The position numbers and the translations under genes were made by a program. The notes beneath the pieces were generated by a model, which saw only the letters and a list, made by a program, of their open reading frames with translations, had not been told where the DNA came from and ran no database searches. A stretch of DNA of 64,000 bases, taken from Blepharisma stoltei. Lineage: Eukaryota > Ciliophora > Heterotrichea > Heterotrichida > Blepharismidae. Below, one piece after another: positions 1 through 9,999 of this stretch (position 1 is its first letter; every line of letters starts with the position of its first letter). The stretch lies in assembly GCA_914767885.1 (NCBI GenBank), contig CAJZBQ010000053.1, positions 434,001 to 498,000 of the forward strand, written 5' to 3'.

Positions 1-51
1 ACAATTCTTAGAAGTATGATGCAGGATTATCATATTGAAGAATGTGCATAA
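1..51 (+). CDS. 3' end of an unidentified gene (partial)
   Basis: Frame 1 is open from the first base and ends ...MMQDYHIEECA followed by TAA at 49-51. Only 16 residues are visible, so no family can be named. It would converge on the minus-strand cyclin gene, leaving about 125 bp of AT-rich spacer, which suits the compact spacing in this part of the window. It could also be a chance frame. Confidence 0.35.
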   Translation, partial: TILRSMMQDYHIEECA

Positions 52-177
52 TAATTTAATAAGCTATAAGAAATTTGGACTATTTATACCAAGAATGTAT
101 ATATAAACATAAATTAAGGCTATCACCTGACTATTGGGGCCCAAATTTCTATAAAATAAGCATAAACAGTCAATAAT

Positions 178-1179
178 TTAGTGATAATAATTCAATAGGC
201 TATTTATGATTTTTCAGTATAATAATTTATTTTGATCTTGCTCTAACTCAATATCACAAAATACAAAAAGAGGGCCAGGTTTCCTGGAGGTAATAGTAAC
301 ATTAAAAAAATCAAAGACACTTGTATATCCAGGAAATTTTTCAGCATATTTATCAACATCTCTGGATAACTTTTCAACCACTTCTTCAGTGATTTTATCC
401 TTACCCTTAGCCGGTATCATTTTTTCACACAGATTATCTTGTCTCAAACTTCTCGCAGCTATAATTACACTACTCAGCGCAATATCTGACTGTTTAAACT
501 CCAAATGTTTATAATATATTTGAGAAATCCTGCATATCAGTTCTGCAGTCACCTGTATCACATTAGGAATCTTAAATTCTTCATACAAGCTTTGCAGAAA
601 ATCATAGCAGGTGCTCAAATTCACTATAAACCCAAGCTTTTTCAGTATCAGTTTTTCAGTGATCAAGATTTCACTCACAGTGAATTTTTTATGGGCAATT
701 TTTTCTCTTAAAGCTCCCAGTCTTATCCGATGTCTTGTATCAGAAAATTTGGAAGCGATAAACATACAACAGACTCCAATTATATGGAGAAGCTGAGAAG
801 ACAAAGCCTGCTGATGGACTTTAAAGAACTTATCCATGATTTTGACTGCGAGAAAAAACACAGCCTTGTGGCACTTAAATGCAGAAGTGACTTCAATCAT
901 TCAGTCTATCATTTTGGCTCGGAATTCTGGCAAAATGCTATGGTTGCTTAAAGGATTTGGGGTGTAAGAGAGTGTCTCAGATGATAACAGAGATCTTGAA
1001 AGGGCTTGGGAGAGCGGGATAATGTTATTTACTTGGAATTGGGATATTTCAACATTGGGAGATCGGCTTCGGTTTCTAGATGTTCGGATGCTAATACGAG
1101 TTGCGGCTTCACATTTTACAGCAGGCAACTTTGTCTTTGAGAGCTGGGCACTGTTAGTTCGTCTATGCAAAGTTATCAT
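178..1179 (-). CDS. A/B-type mitotic cyclin
   Basis: Predicted 333-residue cyclin, the regulatory partner of a cyclin-dependent kinase in cell-cycle control. The cyclin N-box starts near residue 85 with RAKMIDWMIEV, matching the family's R-x-x-L/M-x-D-W-hydrophobic signature. Its Trp is encoded by TGA at 901-903. The box continues through HKAVFFLAVKIMDKFF and CCMFIASKFSD to a second helical part around residues 170-250. A second TGA (214-216) is also read as Trp, and the frame then runs to TAA at 178-180. The first 80 residues are Ser/Arg rich and poorly conserved, as in most mitotic cyclins. The start at 1179 is the first ATG of the open frame. I see no destruction box. No IES or intron is needed. 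Class A versus B is not decided. Confidence 0.85.
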
Positions 1180-1254
1180 TATTAGTGACTTTTCACTTAA
1201 GGATACTTAAGATACACCTTAAAATTATATCTAACTCTCTTAAGTTAAGATTTA

Positions 1255-4200
1255 TTAAAGAACTTCAGGGAATTTCTTGCTTTTGATCAGCTCTATCTTC
1301 TCATAAACCTGCTTCTTGAACTCATTTTGCTTATCTTCTACTTTCTGCAGATTTGAATTCCCTTGCTTCACGATCTCTCCTATCCTCCTATTCATTCCAT
1401 CATAACTAGTTTGGTTGTCTTTTATAACTTTATCCAGCCTATTTTGGAGTAATAAAATGTCTTTCAATAATATCTGGCCTTGTTTTTCTAGTGTAGTAGT
1501 CGATTTAGAGTCAGAGTCGTCCTCGCTACTGGTACAAAGCTGCAAATGCATAGGAGTTCCTGAATGCCTTCTCCAGAATAAAATAGCTTCATACTCTATA
1601 ATCATTGCAACCATTGACTGGATATCAGCGACCACCATGTCTTCTTGCACTCTCCCATAAGTTTCTCCCATAATTGCGACCAATAAATTGAACATCATAA
1701 GAGGGTTTACAATGGTCGCGACATAAAAGCATGACCACTCAGCACCTGAATAATTGCCATAGTCAAAAGCTCCGAATAAAAGCAAAAACGAATGGATCAA
1801 GGCTTCAGAAAACGTCTTTTCCTCTGATAAGCCACTTAATACTTGGAACATCAACGTAAAAGCTAATACAGAAAAGGCAAGCACCACAGCAAAAGGAATC
1901 ATATCATGCAAAATTTCTGTCAGCATTCTGATCATATAGCGTGTCTGCTTAAAAACTCTGAAAAATCCTATCCCTCTTTGAAAAGAAGCTAATAAAATCA
2001 ACGCAAGCATGGTAGTTGACAGCTCTCCGCCTACAAAAGGCTCAATAAATGAATATGCAAAGATCAATAAAATTCTTGCCATGTCTAGCCAGTTCCAAAA
2101 ATCTTGAAGATATTGTTTGATTCCTATAGTGATCTGGAAGCACTCATAAAAGAATAATATAAAGTTCAGCACTATAATAGAAACGAATAAAACTGTATCC
2201 TGGCCTGGGGAAGTTTGCATTAGTGAATAGTACCCTAATATGAATAAAAATAATATATAAAAAGCTGCATGGACAAGCATTAAAGGTCTGATTGTTTTCC
2301 ATTTGGATTTTATAATGGTAGATATGATAGGTGCTGTATAAACGTCTTGGTCTTCGCACGCAATTAGTGTTGTAAGAAACTTTATACCTTCTAAATTGCC
2401 TAGTGTCATATTAAATTTGAAAGAGCTTACCCTATAAATTAAAAACTGCTCGTTTTCTTTAGAACTGAGGGTAGTTTTGATGAAGTTTTTACAGTCAATG
2501 TGGTAGCTGTTTGAAGAAAATGGGTGGCCTTCTTTGGTTTTAAGCACGCCAAACTGTTCTAAATCTGGCTGCTTTGACCTTTGGAATGCTGCATTATAAA
2601 GGGTTGACAAATTTGGGGTTGCTAATTCATTAAGCCTAGGAAGCTCAACTTCAATTCTTGTGAAAATATGCCAATCTACCTTAGTATATTTTGCTATTTT
2701 TTTGATGACTAAATCAATAAGTTCTTTATTTTTCGAATCCAAAGCCAAAGTCAAAGGGGTAACTCCAGAAGTGGTACTTAAAAATTTGCAGCGGCCTTTA
2801 AAGGCCAAATTTGCATATTTTAGGTTGACTGTATATGCAAATAGATGGAGAATATTGATCCTCCATGGAAGAATTACCCACTCATTGAGATGGGAAGGAT
2901 ATTCACCATCATACTCGTTTTCCATGAATAGCTTGAAATATGAAGTAAATAGCATGGAGTATATTGATGGGCCAAATATATATAGATCATTTGCTTTTGC
3001 CTTAACTGGGTTTCTCAGTCTGATAATCTCATTTGTGCTTACCACATAAATTTTCCCATTAATATTATCAAGCAAAATCTGCTTAGGGCGAAGGTTCACT
3101 TTTATAGTCCCTATTAAGATTTTATCAGTTGTTGACCAAAACTGTATCTCGTCTTTTTGAGTGCCTACCAATAAATACTCTCCATCTTCAGATATAGAGC
3201 ATGATAAAAGTTTTGAAACCTTAGGAGCTGGCCTTCTACCAGTTGCAGCTGCTCCTATTCAGCTGCCCTGTCTTTCTTGTCTTTCATGGAAAATTTTATG
3301 TCTTCTTTCTTCGTTTTCCTCATTTTCATCATCAGCTTTTAATTCTTCTTCCTCATCTTGTACACAATTAAAAGAAGTGATAAGGGTATTGAAATTAAGG
3401 TTCCATATATCTATCATACCGTTTCCACCTACTGAAACTATGTGATTTGTAAAATAATTTGGTTTAAGAGTGTAGATTTGCTGAGCGAACCCTTTTAATA
3501 CAGCCCTTTCTGACTCCTGAATATTCACAGCTAAGACATGAAGCTCATTTTCTGTGGCATAAATCACTGTTGTGGAGTCTGGAGAAAAGCAAATAGATTT
3601 CACAGGCTGTGCTACAGAAAGAGTTTTAATAGGATTATAAGTATTCAAATCATATATAGCGACTTCTCCTTTTTCATAATCACTTGCAGCAGATGCAAAC
3701 TTTTGTCCATCTTTACTAAAATCTACAGAAACCACTGGCAATGTATGCTCCGATAATGACTGAATTTCTTTCTTTATTTTCAAATCCCACAATTTCACAT
3801 TAGAAAACTGAAACCCTACTGCCATCAAAGTTCCAGTCCCATTTATAGTCAAACACTTAGGGCTACCTTCAAATTTCCTCAAGTTTTCGCTTACTCCCGT
3901 TTCAACATCAGTTTGTTTTACTATAAGATCTTCTCCAACGGTAAAAATAGATTTTCCATCAGATGAAATAATGGCTGCATTTATCTCTTCATGTATGACA
4001 ATTCTTTCTTTTCTTTGCAGTTCTTCCACAAGCCTAATCCTTCTAATTGTCTTATCGCTTTCTCCAATAAACAAGTATTTTCCATCAGGAGAACAAGCAG
4101 CTACTTTTGGAGGTGAAGGAAGCTTAAATTCAGTTTCATACCTAGCTTCTTGTGTGTTATATAAATAAAGCTTCCCTTTAGCACTGCCTGTTATAATATA

Positions 4201-5125
4201 GCGAGAGTTTTCTATATGGCACATTGCAGTTATCTGAGACTTGTGCTTAGGCAGAAGTGTTTTTTCGCCTGAAACAATGTTCCAGAGCCTGACTATTTTG
4301 TCTTCTCCACCAGTCACTAGTACTCCTTTATCAATAATATCCCCGATATTTGATTTTTCAGTATATGGGCAGTAAATCATATAGTTAATTTTGGCTTCTT
4401 GGATGATCTCCATATGGAATTCTAGTCCTTCACTGTTCCATATAACGATTTTCATATCTGTTCCAGCTGTAATGAAAACGTTATCATCTTTAGCGAAACA
4501 AATTTCTCTTATATATCCTTTGTGATGCCTCAGCTCCTTCTTTAATTTCCTTGTTTCAAGATCATAAACGTAAATAATATCTTCTAAACCTCCAGCCACA
4601 ATCAAATTCCGCTGAGTGCTTGCAGTGCATATATATTAAAATGGCAACTTGTGGAAGCAGAAGAATACTATAGAAGAGATACAGGCCCTAAACCTAATAG
4701 TTTCTCTTATATAAGTATAATTAACGATTAATGCTTGCAGCAAGGGCTTTTATAGCTGCTGAAGGGCCAGAAAGTTGGGCGATTTTTTCTTTTGCGTCGA
4801 GATCCCACAAGATAATTGATCTGTCCTCGCCAGCGCTAGCAATTTTGTCAATGCCAACATTTGATAAACAGTTGACTTTCCCTTTGTGGCCTTGGAAGGG
4901 AAAGTTTTCCATGCTTTGGGTCTGGTAAACTTGGATCAGGCCATCCGCAGTTCCAACCAGCAGGAATTTGTTATCAGTTGTAAGTAATAAAGAAATGATG
5001 TCGAGGTTTAAGTTAAAAGTGTCTACACGCTTATCGAATTCTCTGAGTACCTGTGTTAAGAAGTTATTCAACTGGCCAGTTGGGAAATTCTGAAGCTCAA
5101 TATAACCAGCAGGATTTGGTTCCAT
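1255..5125 (-). CDS. WD40-repeat protein fused to a TRP-like ion channel
   Basis: About 1251 residues once a 115-bp insertion near 4626-4740 is removed. The first 800 or so residues carry WD40 repeats (e.g. IASAGEDRSIILWDL, VLVTGGEDKIVRLWNI). These lead into six predicted membrane segments between about 2350 and 1640; the last, ending NPLMMFNLLVAIMGETYG, resembles the S6 helix of TRP and polycystin channels. The C-terminus is a coiled coil (KDILLLQNRLDKVIKDNQ). The split into several standard-code frames is only apparent: TGA at 3259-3261 is Trp. Start chosen at MEPNPAGY (5125), because the frame upstream of it (to 5197) is AT-rich and not WD-like. Ciliates have many such WD40-ion-transport fusions; the permeating ion cannot be read from sequence. 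Confidence 0.8.
4626..4740 (-). other. 115-bp IES in the WD40-channel gene, flanked by 9-bp direct repeats
   Basis: TGCTTGCAG occurs at 4617-4625 and 4732-4740. Removing one copy plus the DNA between joins ...IKALAAS to TQRNLIVAGG, a normal WD40 blade, and repairs a frame broken by stops. The repeat has no TA, unlike most IESs here. A TA-to-TA cut (4634-4730, 97 bp) is also in frame but would add about six residues to the blade. Confidence 0.7.
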
Positions 5126-5334
5126 TAATAGAGTATACTTTTTATGATAAAAGCCTTTATTTAATAGGAGATGATTTATAGCCGTGTAATTATACAAAAA
5201 AAGATATTATAGAAAAGAATGATTTTATGAAGTAAAGATTGAGGAATTCTTGTGAGGAGAAATAACTTGTGATAATTTTATGGAAAGAGAGATAAGGATG
5301 ATTAAATATGATTAAATGGAATAAAAAATAAAAA

Positions 5335-5407
5335 CTCCGAGACCGGGAATTGAACCCGGGTCCCCTGCGTGACAGGCAGGGATACTTGACCACTATACTA
5401 TCTCGGA
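5335..5407 (-). tRNA. tRNA-Asp (anticodon GTC)
   Basis: Minus-strand cloverleaf of 73 nt. The 7-bp acceptor stem TCCGAGA/TCTCGGA is perfect and the discriminator is G. The D arm carries AGTGGTCAAG. The anticodon stem CCTGC/GCAGG encloses a loop with GTC, and the T arm reads CCGGGTTCAATTCCCGG. There is no intron and CCA is not encoded. It lies between the WD40-channel gene and the RING gene. Confidence 0.95.
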
Positions 5408-5723
5408 TTGATTTTTACTTATTAAAATTCTTTATATACTAAAGCACAAAACTTAATTGAAAATTTAGAATTATTAATGGCTGTCTATATTTGTCACATC
5501 AAATTTAAAAAATTTCTCTTTTTTCACACCTCTTAAAGCACGAATTCTTGCTAAAATCAATTGGAATCAATGTTTTCTTTGATACTACCAACTAATAAAC
5601 GCAATCTTAGCTTTGTGTCATACAAATTACTTATGAGCTGCATGAAAATTTAGTTAGAATTGATTTAATCTAAGGATAATCAGCTATAACTTGAAATCTG
5701 TGCTCCCAAAACCCCTTATTTCT
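5408..5723. other. AT-rich spacer, nothing recognised
   Basis: 316 bp between the tRNA and the 3' end of the RING/TRAF gene. No long frame, repeat or MITE end is visible. It may hold tRNA 5' flanking sequence and the 3' UTR of the RING gene. Confidence 0.4.
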
Positions 5724-6449
5724 CTATAGAGGCCTACATCCAATTTCCAGTTTGTTTTTCGAAAGGCAGCAAGTCCAATATCTTCCTTGCGCACTCCATT
5801 TCCCAGGATGGTAATTGACCTTCCTCAATTCAAGCTCTTGCAGTAGCCCTTCTTCCTCTTTTTCATATTTTTCCTTATCTGCAAGCTCCTTATCAAGCCT
5901 CTCAATCTCTTCCCTTATCTTTCTCGTTCTCTCCTTAATAACTTCTGACTGGCTTTCCATCAAAAACCCTTTAAAAGCTTGCAGAATTTCGTCTTCACTG
6001 ATCTGAGCATCCAAAATTTTATTAAAATTGCATACTTTTTTGCACAATTCTGAACAAACCATCGGCGACAGACAATATCTTTCAAGCTTAAGCAGCTTTT
6101 TGCGACAGATAGGGCTTGAGCATATGAAAACTTCATAATCGCACGTTTTTTCGTGCTCCAAAACATCATGAATTGGTCCTTCCAATAAGCAGCCATTGGC
6201 GGAATTTATGCATTTCAAGGTAAGTTTCTTATAGTACTGCAGAGCATACTTTGAGGTTGTGCGCGGCTTTATTTGGTTATTACACTGTGGGCACATATCA
6301 AGTTTGGATATACAGTCTGCACAAGCTAGGTTTTCACATACAGAGCATTCTAAAGGGTCGACTGATACATGTTTGCAGCTCATACAGATGAAATAGTCGT
6401 CAACTTTGCAGGTGAAGCGGTCTATTGTGATTATTGATGTCTCGCTCAT
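5724..6449 (-). CDS. RING / TRAF-type zinc-finger protein
   Basis: 241 residues, single uninterrupted frame ending in TAG. Residues 20-60 form a RING-like Cys cluster (CMSCKHVSVDPLECSVCE, then CADC and CPQC). Residues 75-140 hold TRAF-type zinc-finger spacing (CINSANGCLLEGP...HEKTCDYEVFIC). Residues 150-215 are a strongly charged coiled coil (EEIERLDKELADKEKYEKEE). This architecture is typical of the many ciliate TRAF/RING ubiquitin-ligase-like proteins, but ligase activity is only inferred. It is divergently arranged with the RCC1-kinase gene, 48 bp apart, so the two probably share a promoter region. Confidence 0.75.
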   Translation of the reverse strand: MSETSIITIDRFTCKVDDYFICMSCKHVSVDPLECSVCENLACADCISKLDMCPQCNNQIKPRTTSKYALQYYKKLTLKCINSANGCLLEGPIHDVLEHEKTCDYEVFICSSPICRKKLLKLERYCLSPMVCSELCKKVCNFNKILDAQISEDEILQAFKGFLMESQSEVIKERTRKIREEIERLDKELADKEKYEKEEEGLLQELELRKVNYHPGKWSAQGRYWTCCLSKNKLEIGCRPL

Positions 6450-6497
6450 TTAATTTAATTTTCCCCATGATATCAAACGAGAATTTTCATAAAGAAA

Positions 6498-9307
6498 ATG
6501 GAGCATAAAGATAATTATGTTTGCTCAGCTTTTGGGTATGGAAAATATGGGCAGCTCGGAGCGATTTCTATTACTCCAAGCCAAGTTCCCAATATAATCA
6601 ACGTTGACGAGCCTATTTTTTCAGCTTCAGCTGGAGAAGGCCATACTGCTGTGCTTACAGAAAACTTTCATTTGTTTACTTTTGGAAGGAATGCGTTTGG
6701 ACAGCTTGGTCTTGGGCATAATTTGCCTATTTATGTGCCTACTTTGTTACAATCGTTGAGTTCTAAACAAATTGAGGCTGTTTTTTGTGGGGCTGAACAT
6801 ACTTTGGCGATAACTGCAGATGGCGAAGTTTATACATGAGGGTTGAATATAAAAGGACAATTAGGGCTGGGGGACAATTTGAATAGAAATTCTCCGACAC
6901 TGGTAGAAAATGTTTCTAGCAGGCTGGTACCGAATCAGAGCTGTAGCTTGGAGAGAGGGGAAAGGGCGATTTCTGCAGCTTGTGGAGCATTGCATACACT
7001 GATTTTGACTGATAGGAATAAAGTATTGTCGTGTGGGCATGGGAATAATTTTGCATTGGGACATAGCACACAAGAAGATGTAAACCGATTCAGACAAATC
7101 AGACATTTAGAAGGGATGGGAAAGGTTGACAAGCTAGAAGCAGGATTAACCAGTTCTGCAGCAATTATCCAAGGAAATTTATATCTCTGAGGAAAAATAA
7201 GTGTCCAAACATACCAAGTTCCTTCACAAATATGCTTTGAAGTAACCTCACCCTCAATAAGCAGGGCCAAGTCAAATTCCCCCAGAAGTGGGAATGTTGA
7301 AGACGTAGCCCTCGGAGATAATTTTGTATTTTGCATTGTCAAAGGAAACCTATGAGGCTGAGGAGAAGGCGCTGGGCTCAGAAAACAAGAGCCTACCCGC
7401 TTACTCCTCCTTATGAGCAAACAATAAAATTTTGATTAATCGGTGGGGGACTAATTTTTTTTAAATTTTAAATGGGAGTGTTTAAATTTTTACAGAATTA
7501 GATAGAGATTTCATTATAATATTTTTTATAAAAAATGTTTTCTATTAAAAAATTATTTTTAATGACAGGTGAGTTTTTTATCTAAAAATAGAGATTTTTC
7601 CCAATGATTTATTCGCTAACGAAGGGGGAATTAGAAATAAACAAAGCTATCAAATATGTAAGCTGCGGCTTGAAGCATGCAGTTGGCATCACAAACGACT
7701 ACAACATTTTTGTATGAGGAAACGGAGATTTCGCCCAATGTGGAGAAGTTGGCAGCGCAAACACACCAGCTTATTTGTCAAGTTATACAAGTGCGCTGGC
7801 ATCTAAAATCGCTTGCGGGAGCTACCATACTGTAGTTTTATCTGAAAGGCCGCCATCTATAGTAAATCAGCACCAATCAAGGTCAAATCTTGAAGCTGAG
7901 TGCTCACAGCATCTTGCAGAAATTCAGAGGCTGAAAAAAGAGCTTGAAGAGTATAAGAAGTCGTCAGATAGTGAAGTAATAAGGAGGACTCCGCAGAAAA
8001 ATGCGTATTTAGAAAAAGATTTGGTGAAAATTGCATCAAATAATAAACATGTGACTCCTTATTTTGAAGTAAGCTATGAGGAATTACAGATTGATCCTGA
8101 GCCAATAGGAAGAGGAGGATATGGGACTGTTTATAAAGGGAAATGGAGAGGAAGCACAGTGGCGATTAAAAAGATGAAAATGGAGGCGGGGCATGATCGA
8201 TATGTCTCTTACAATGAATAATAATTTTTATATAGACTTGTTGGCAGATAGTTAAAGTTAAATACTTAAAATGATTATACTGGCCATAGGTGAATCTAGC
8301 TACTCGCACTTTTTGGATTTCGGACCTGAACCACCTGTCCCCTTTTGAGCAGATCCATCGGCTGTGAGACGCCCCAATGCTCCATATGAGAGAAGACCAT
8401 GTGGTAGGTAAAACCTGTCTAGCCAATCTTGCAATGACAGAAAAACCTTCGGTAGAAACAAAGCTTACCTTTCGGAAAGGCATCCACAACCCTGAAGGTC
8501 TACTTCTAAAGGTACAGAGGCCCTATTTTCAGCTTTATCAGGATAGGTCCTAGCTGCTCCATAGGGAGCGAGCCTCGGATTCCACTTTCACCGTTTATTT
8601 CTTATTAGCAGATAGGCTATTTATATAAAATAGGATACAAAGAATTCATTCAAGAATGCCAAACAATGGTCTCAGTGAGACATCCAAATATTGTTCTTTT
8701 TATGGGAGCCTGCACAATATCTCCTAATTTATGCATTATATTAGAATATTGCGGATATGGCTCATTATGAGACGTCTTAAGAAACCACAGCGAGCCTTTG
8801 CCATGATATCTGCGTTGCAAAATTGCTTTGGACACAGCCAAAGGTGTAAACTACCTTCACAAATTTCCTACCCCTATTTTACATCGGGATTTAAAATCTT
8901 TGAATATCCTATTAGATGACGCACAAAACGCAAAAATCGCTGATTTTGGCTGGACAAGATTTAAAGCTGATGCCATGACAAATAGAATTGGGACATATCA
9001 ATGAATGGCTCCCGAGGTTATTTTAGGGCAAGAATACTCAGAAAAAGCTGATGTTTATAGCTTTGGGATTATTCTATGAGAATTAGCTACAAGAAAACCA
9101 CCATTTAGAGAACTTAATGGAATCCAGGTTTCCCAAGAAGTCGTAAGAAATGATCTAAGGCCACCTGTCCCTAAAAGATGTCCTGAAGCGTTTGTGTCGC
9201 TGATGACTAGATGCTGGGAAAAGCAGCCAAATCTGAGGCCAAGTTTCGATGTAATTATAGAAGAGTTGGAAGCATTTTTGAAGTTTTTGGAAAGGTCATC
9301 AGTCTAA
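6498..9307 (+). CDS. RCC1-repeat protein fused to a TKL-type protein kinase
   Basis: Predicted 720 residues after removal of two IESs (7404-7633 and about 8203-8619). The N-terminal half has RCC1-type repeats ([36 protein letters not shown]), several with Trp from TGA. A short coiled coil follows ([16 protein letters not shown]), then a kinase domain with glycine loop [16 protein letters not shown] lysine, HRDLKSLN catalytic loop, DFG (DFGW) and WMAPEV, all consistent with an active enzyme of the tyrosine-kinase-like/DRK group. The frame ends in TAA at 9305-9307. RCC1-kinase fusions occur in ciliates and some protists; substrate and partner are unknown. The alpha-C region lies at an IES boundary, so a few residues there are uncertain. 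Confidence 0.85.
7404..7633 (+). mobile_element. MITE-type IES (230 bp) in the RCC1 domain
   Basis: Bounded by TA at 7402-7403 and 7632-7633. The ends are imperfect inverted copies of the window's common MITE end (TTACTCCTCCTTATGAGC at left; CTAATTCCCCCTTCGTTAGC as read from the right). Removal with one TA kept gives ...[15 protein letters not shown] in frame, a normal RCC1 strand. Confidence 0.85.
8203..8619 (+). mobile_element. IES in the kinase N-lobe with a nested GC-rich insertion
   Basis: Cutting TA (8201-8202) to TA (8618-8619) restores [17 protein letters not shown] in frame. Inside it, GCAGATAG is repeated at 8244-8251 and 8608-8615 and brackets a 364-bp GC-rich block unlike its surroundings. 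The outer sequence alone is about 53 bp, a typical short-IES size. Other TA choices would change a few residues of the alpha-C helix region. Confidence 0.65.
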
Positions 9308-9404
9308 TTGATTACCATTTTCAAAAATACTTTAGATTAATAGAAGAATTTATAGAGAATCTATTTTATAAGATAATAAGCCACAAATTCAAATTAATAG
9401 CTTA

Positions 9405-9949
9405 CTCTCCCCATCCTTGATCGAACGGCTCGTCATCGTTCGATCAAGGGATGGGGTAAAAAAAAAAAATTTTTTGGGAAAAAAATTTCATATATAAAAA
9501 ATGTATTTTTTTTTATATACTTTTAAATAAGAGAGTTAAGAGTGTATAATAATTATTTTTATGACAAAAATTTGAATTAATTTCATAAGAATACCAATTT
9601 TTTAATAATTTGATTTTTTGATTACCCCTTTAAACTGTATAAATTGTAATTTGTTCATTATTGAATTAATTTTAAATTTTAAAAAATCTCTATTTTTTTA
9701 GATTATTGAGTTTTTAAGCCCAGGCTGATGACTAAAGCACTGGGGATGGTTGATTCCGTAGCTTCATGTCGTCTCAAAGCATCCAATAACAACTTCATAG
9801 GCACATCTTCCCAAGCTTTTGATAATTAATATTTTTATATATATAAAAATTTGCATGATATGAAAATCGTTCGATCAAGGATGGGGGTTAATTTCCCCAA
9901 TTTTTAGGAATTTTTAGAGTGAATCGTTCGATCAAGGATGGGGGAGTTA
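9405..9949. mobile_element. 545-bp element with CCATCCTTGATCGAACG terminal inverted repeats
   Basis: TA-bounded (9403-9404, 9948-9949) and intergenic between the kinase and transporter genes. The left end (CTCCCCATCCTTGATCGAACG) and the inverted right end agree for about 24 bp. Further copies lie inside: a 50-bp hairpin at 9407-9456 and another end at about 9868-9888. Between about 9709 and 9836 the minus strand keeps a short open frame that looks like a transposase tail. The ends differ from the common MITE, so this is a separate family. Confidence 0.75.
9709..9836 (-). pseudogene. Transposase-like C-terminal remnant
   Basis: A roughly 40-codon frame reading SKAWEDVPMKLLLDAL... then TAA. 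The pattern W-x-x-(V/I)-x-x-x-x-(I/L)-x-x-(A/S)-(F/L) resembles the tail of pogo/Tc1-type DDE transposases. No catalytic residues remain. The position inside a TIR-bounded element supports the reading, but it is too short to be sure. Confidence 0.35.
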
Positions 9950-9999
9950 GAATATAAAGTAATCAAATAAAATTCCATTTATCCCCAAAAGATATAAAA

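Noticed and set aside
5335-5407. tRNA-derived SINE
   Set aside because: The cloverleaf is complete with perfect stems and no tail or flanking duplication, so it is an ordinary tRNA gene.
6935-7420. 161-codon minus-strand frame
   Set aside because: Exact shadow of the RCC1 repeats on the plus strand, which carry the recognisable motifs.
8266-8600. Exon of the kinase gene
   Set aside because: It has stops in the kinase frame, differs in composition, is flanked by a direct repeat and would split the kinase N-lobe.
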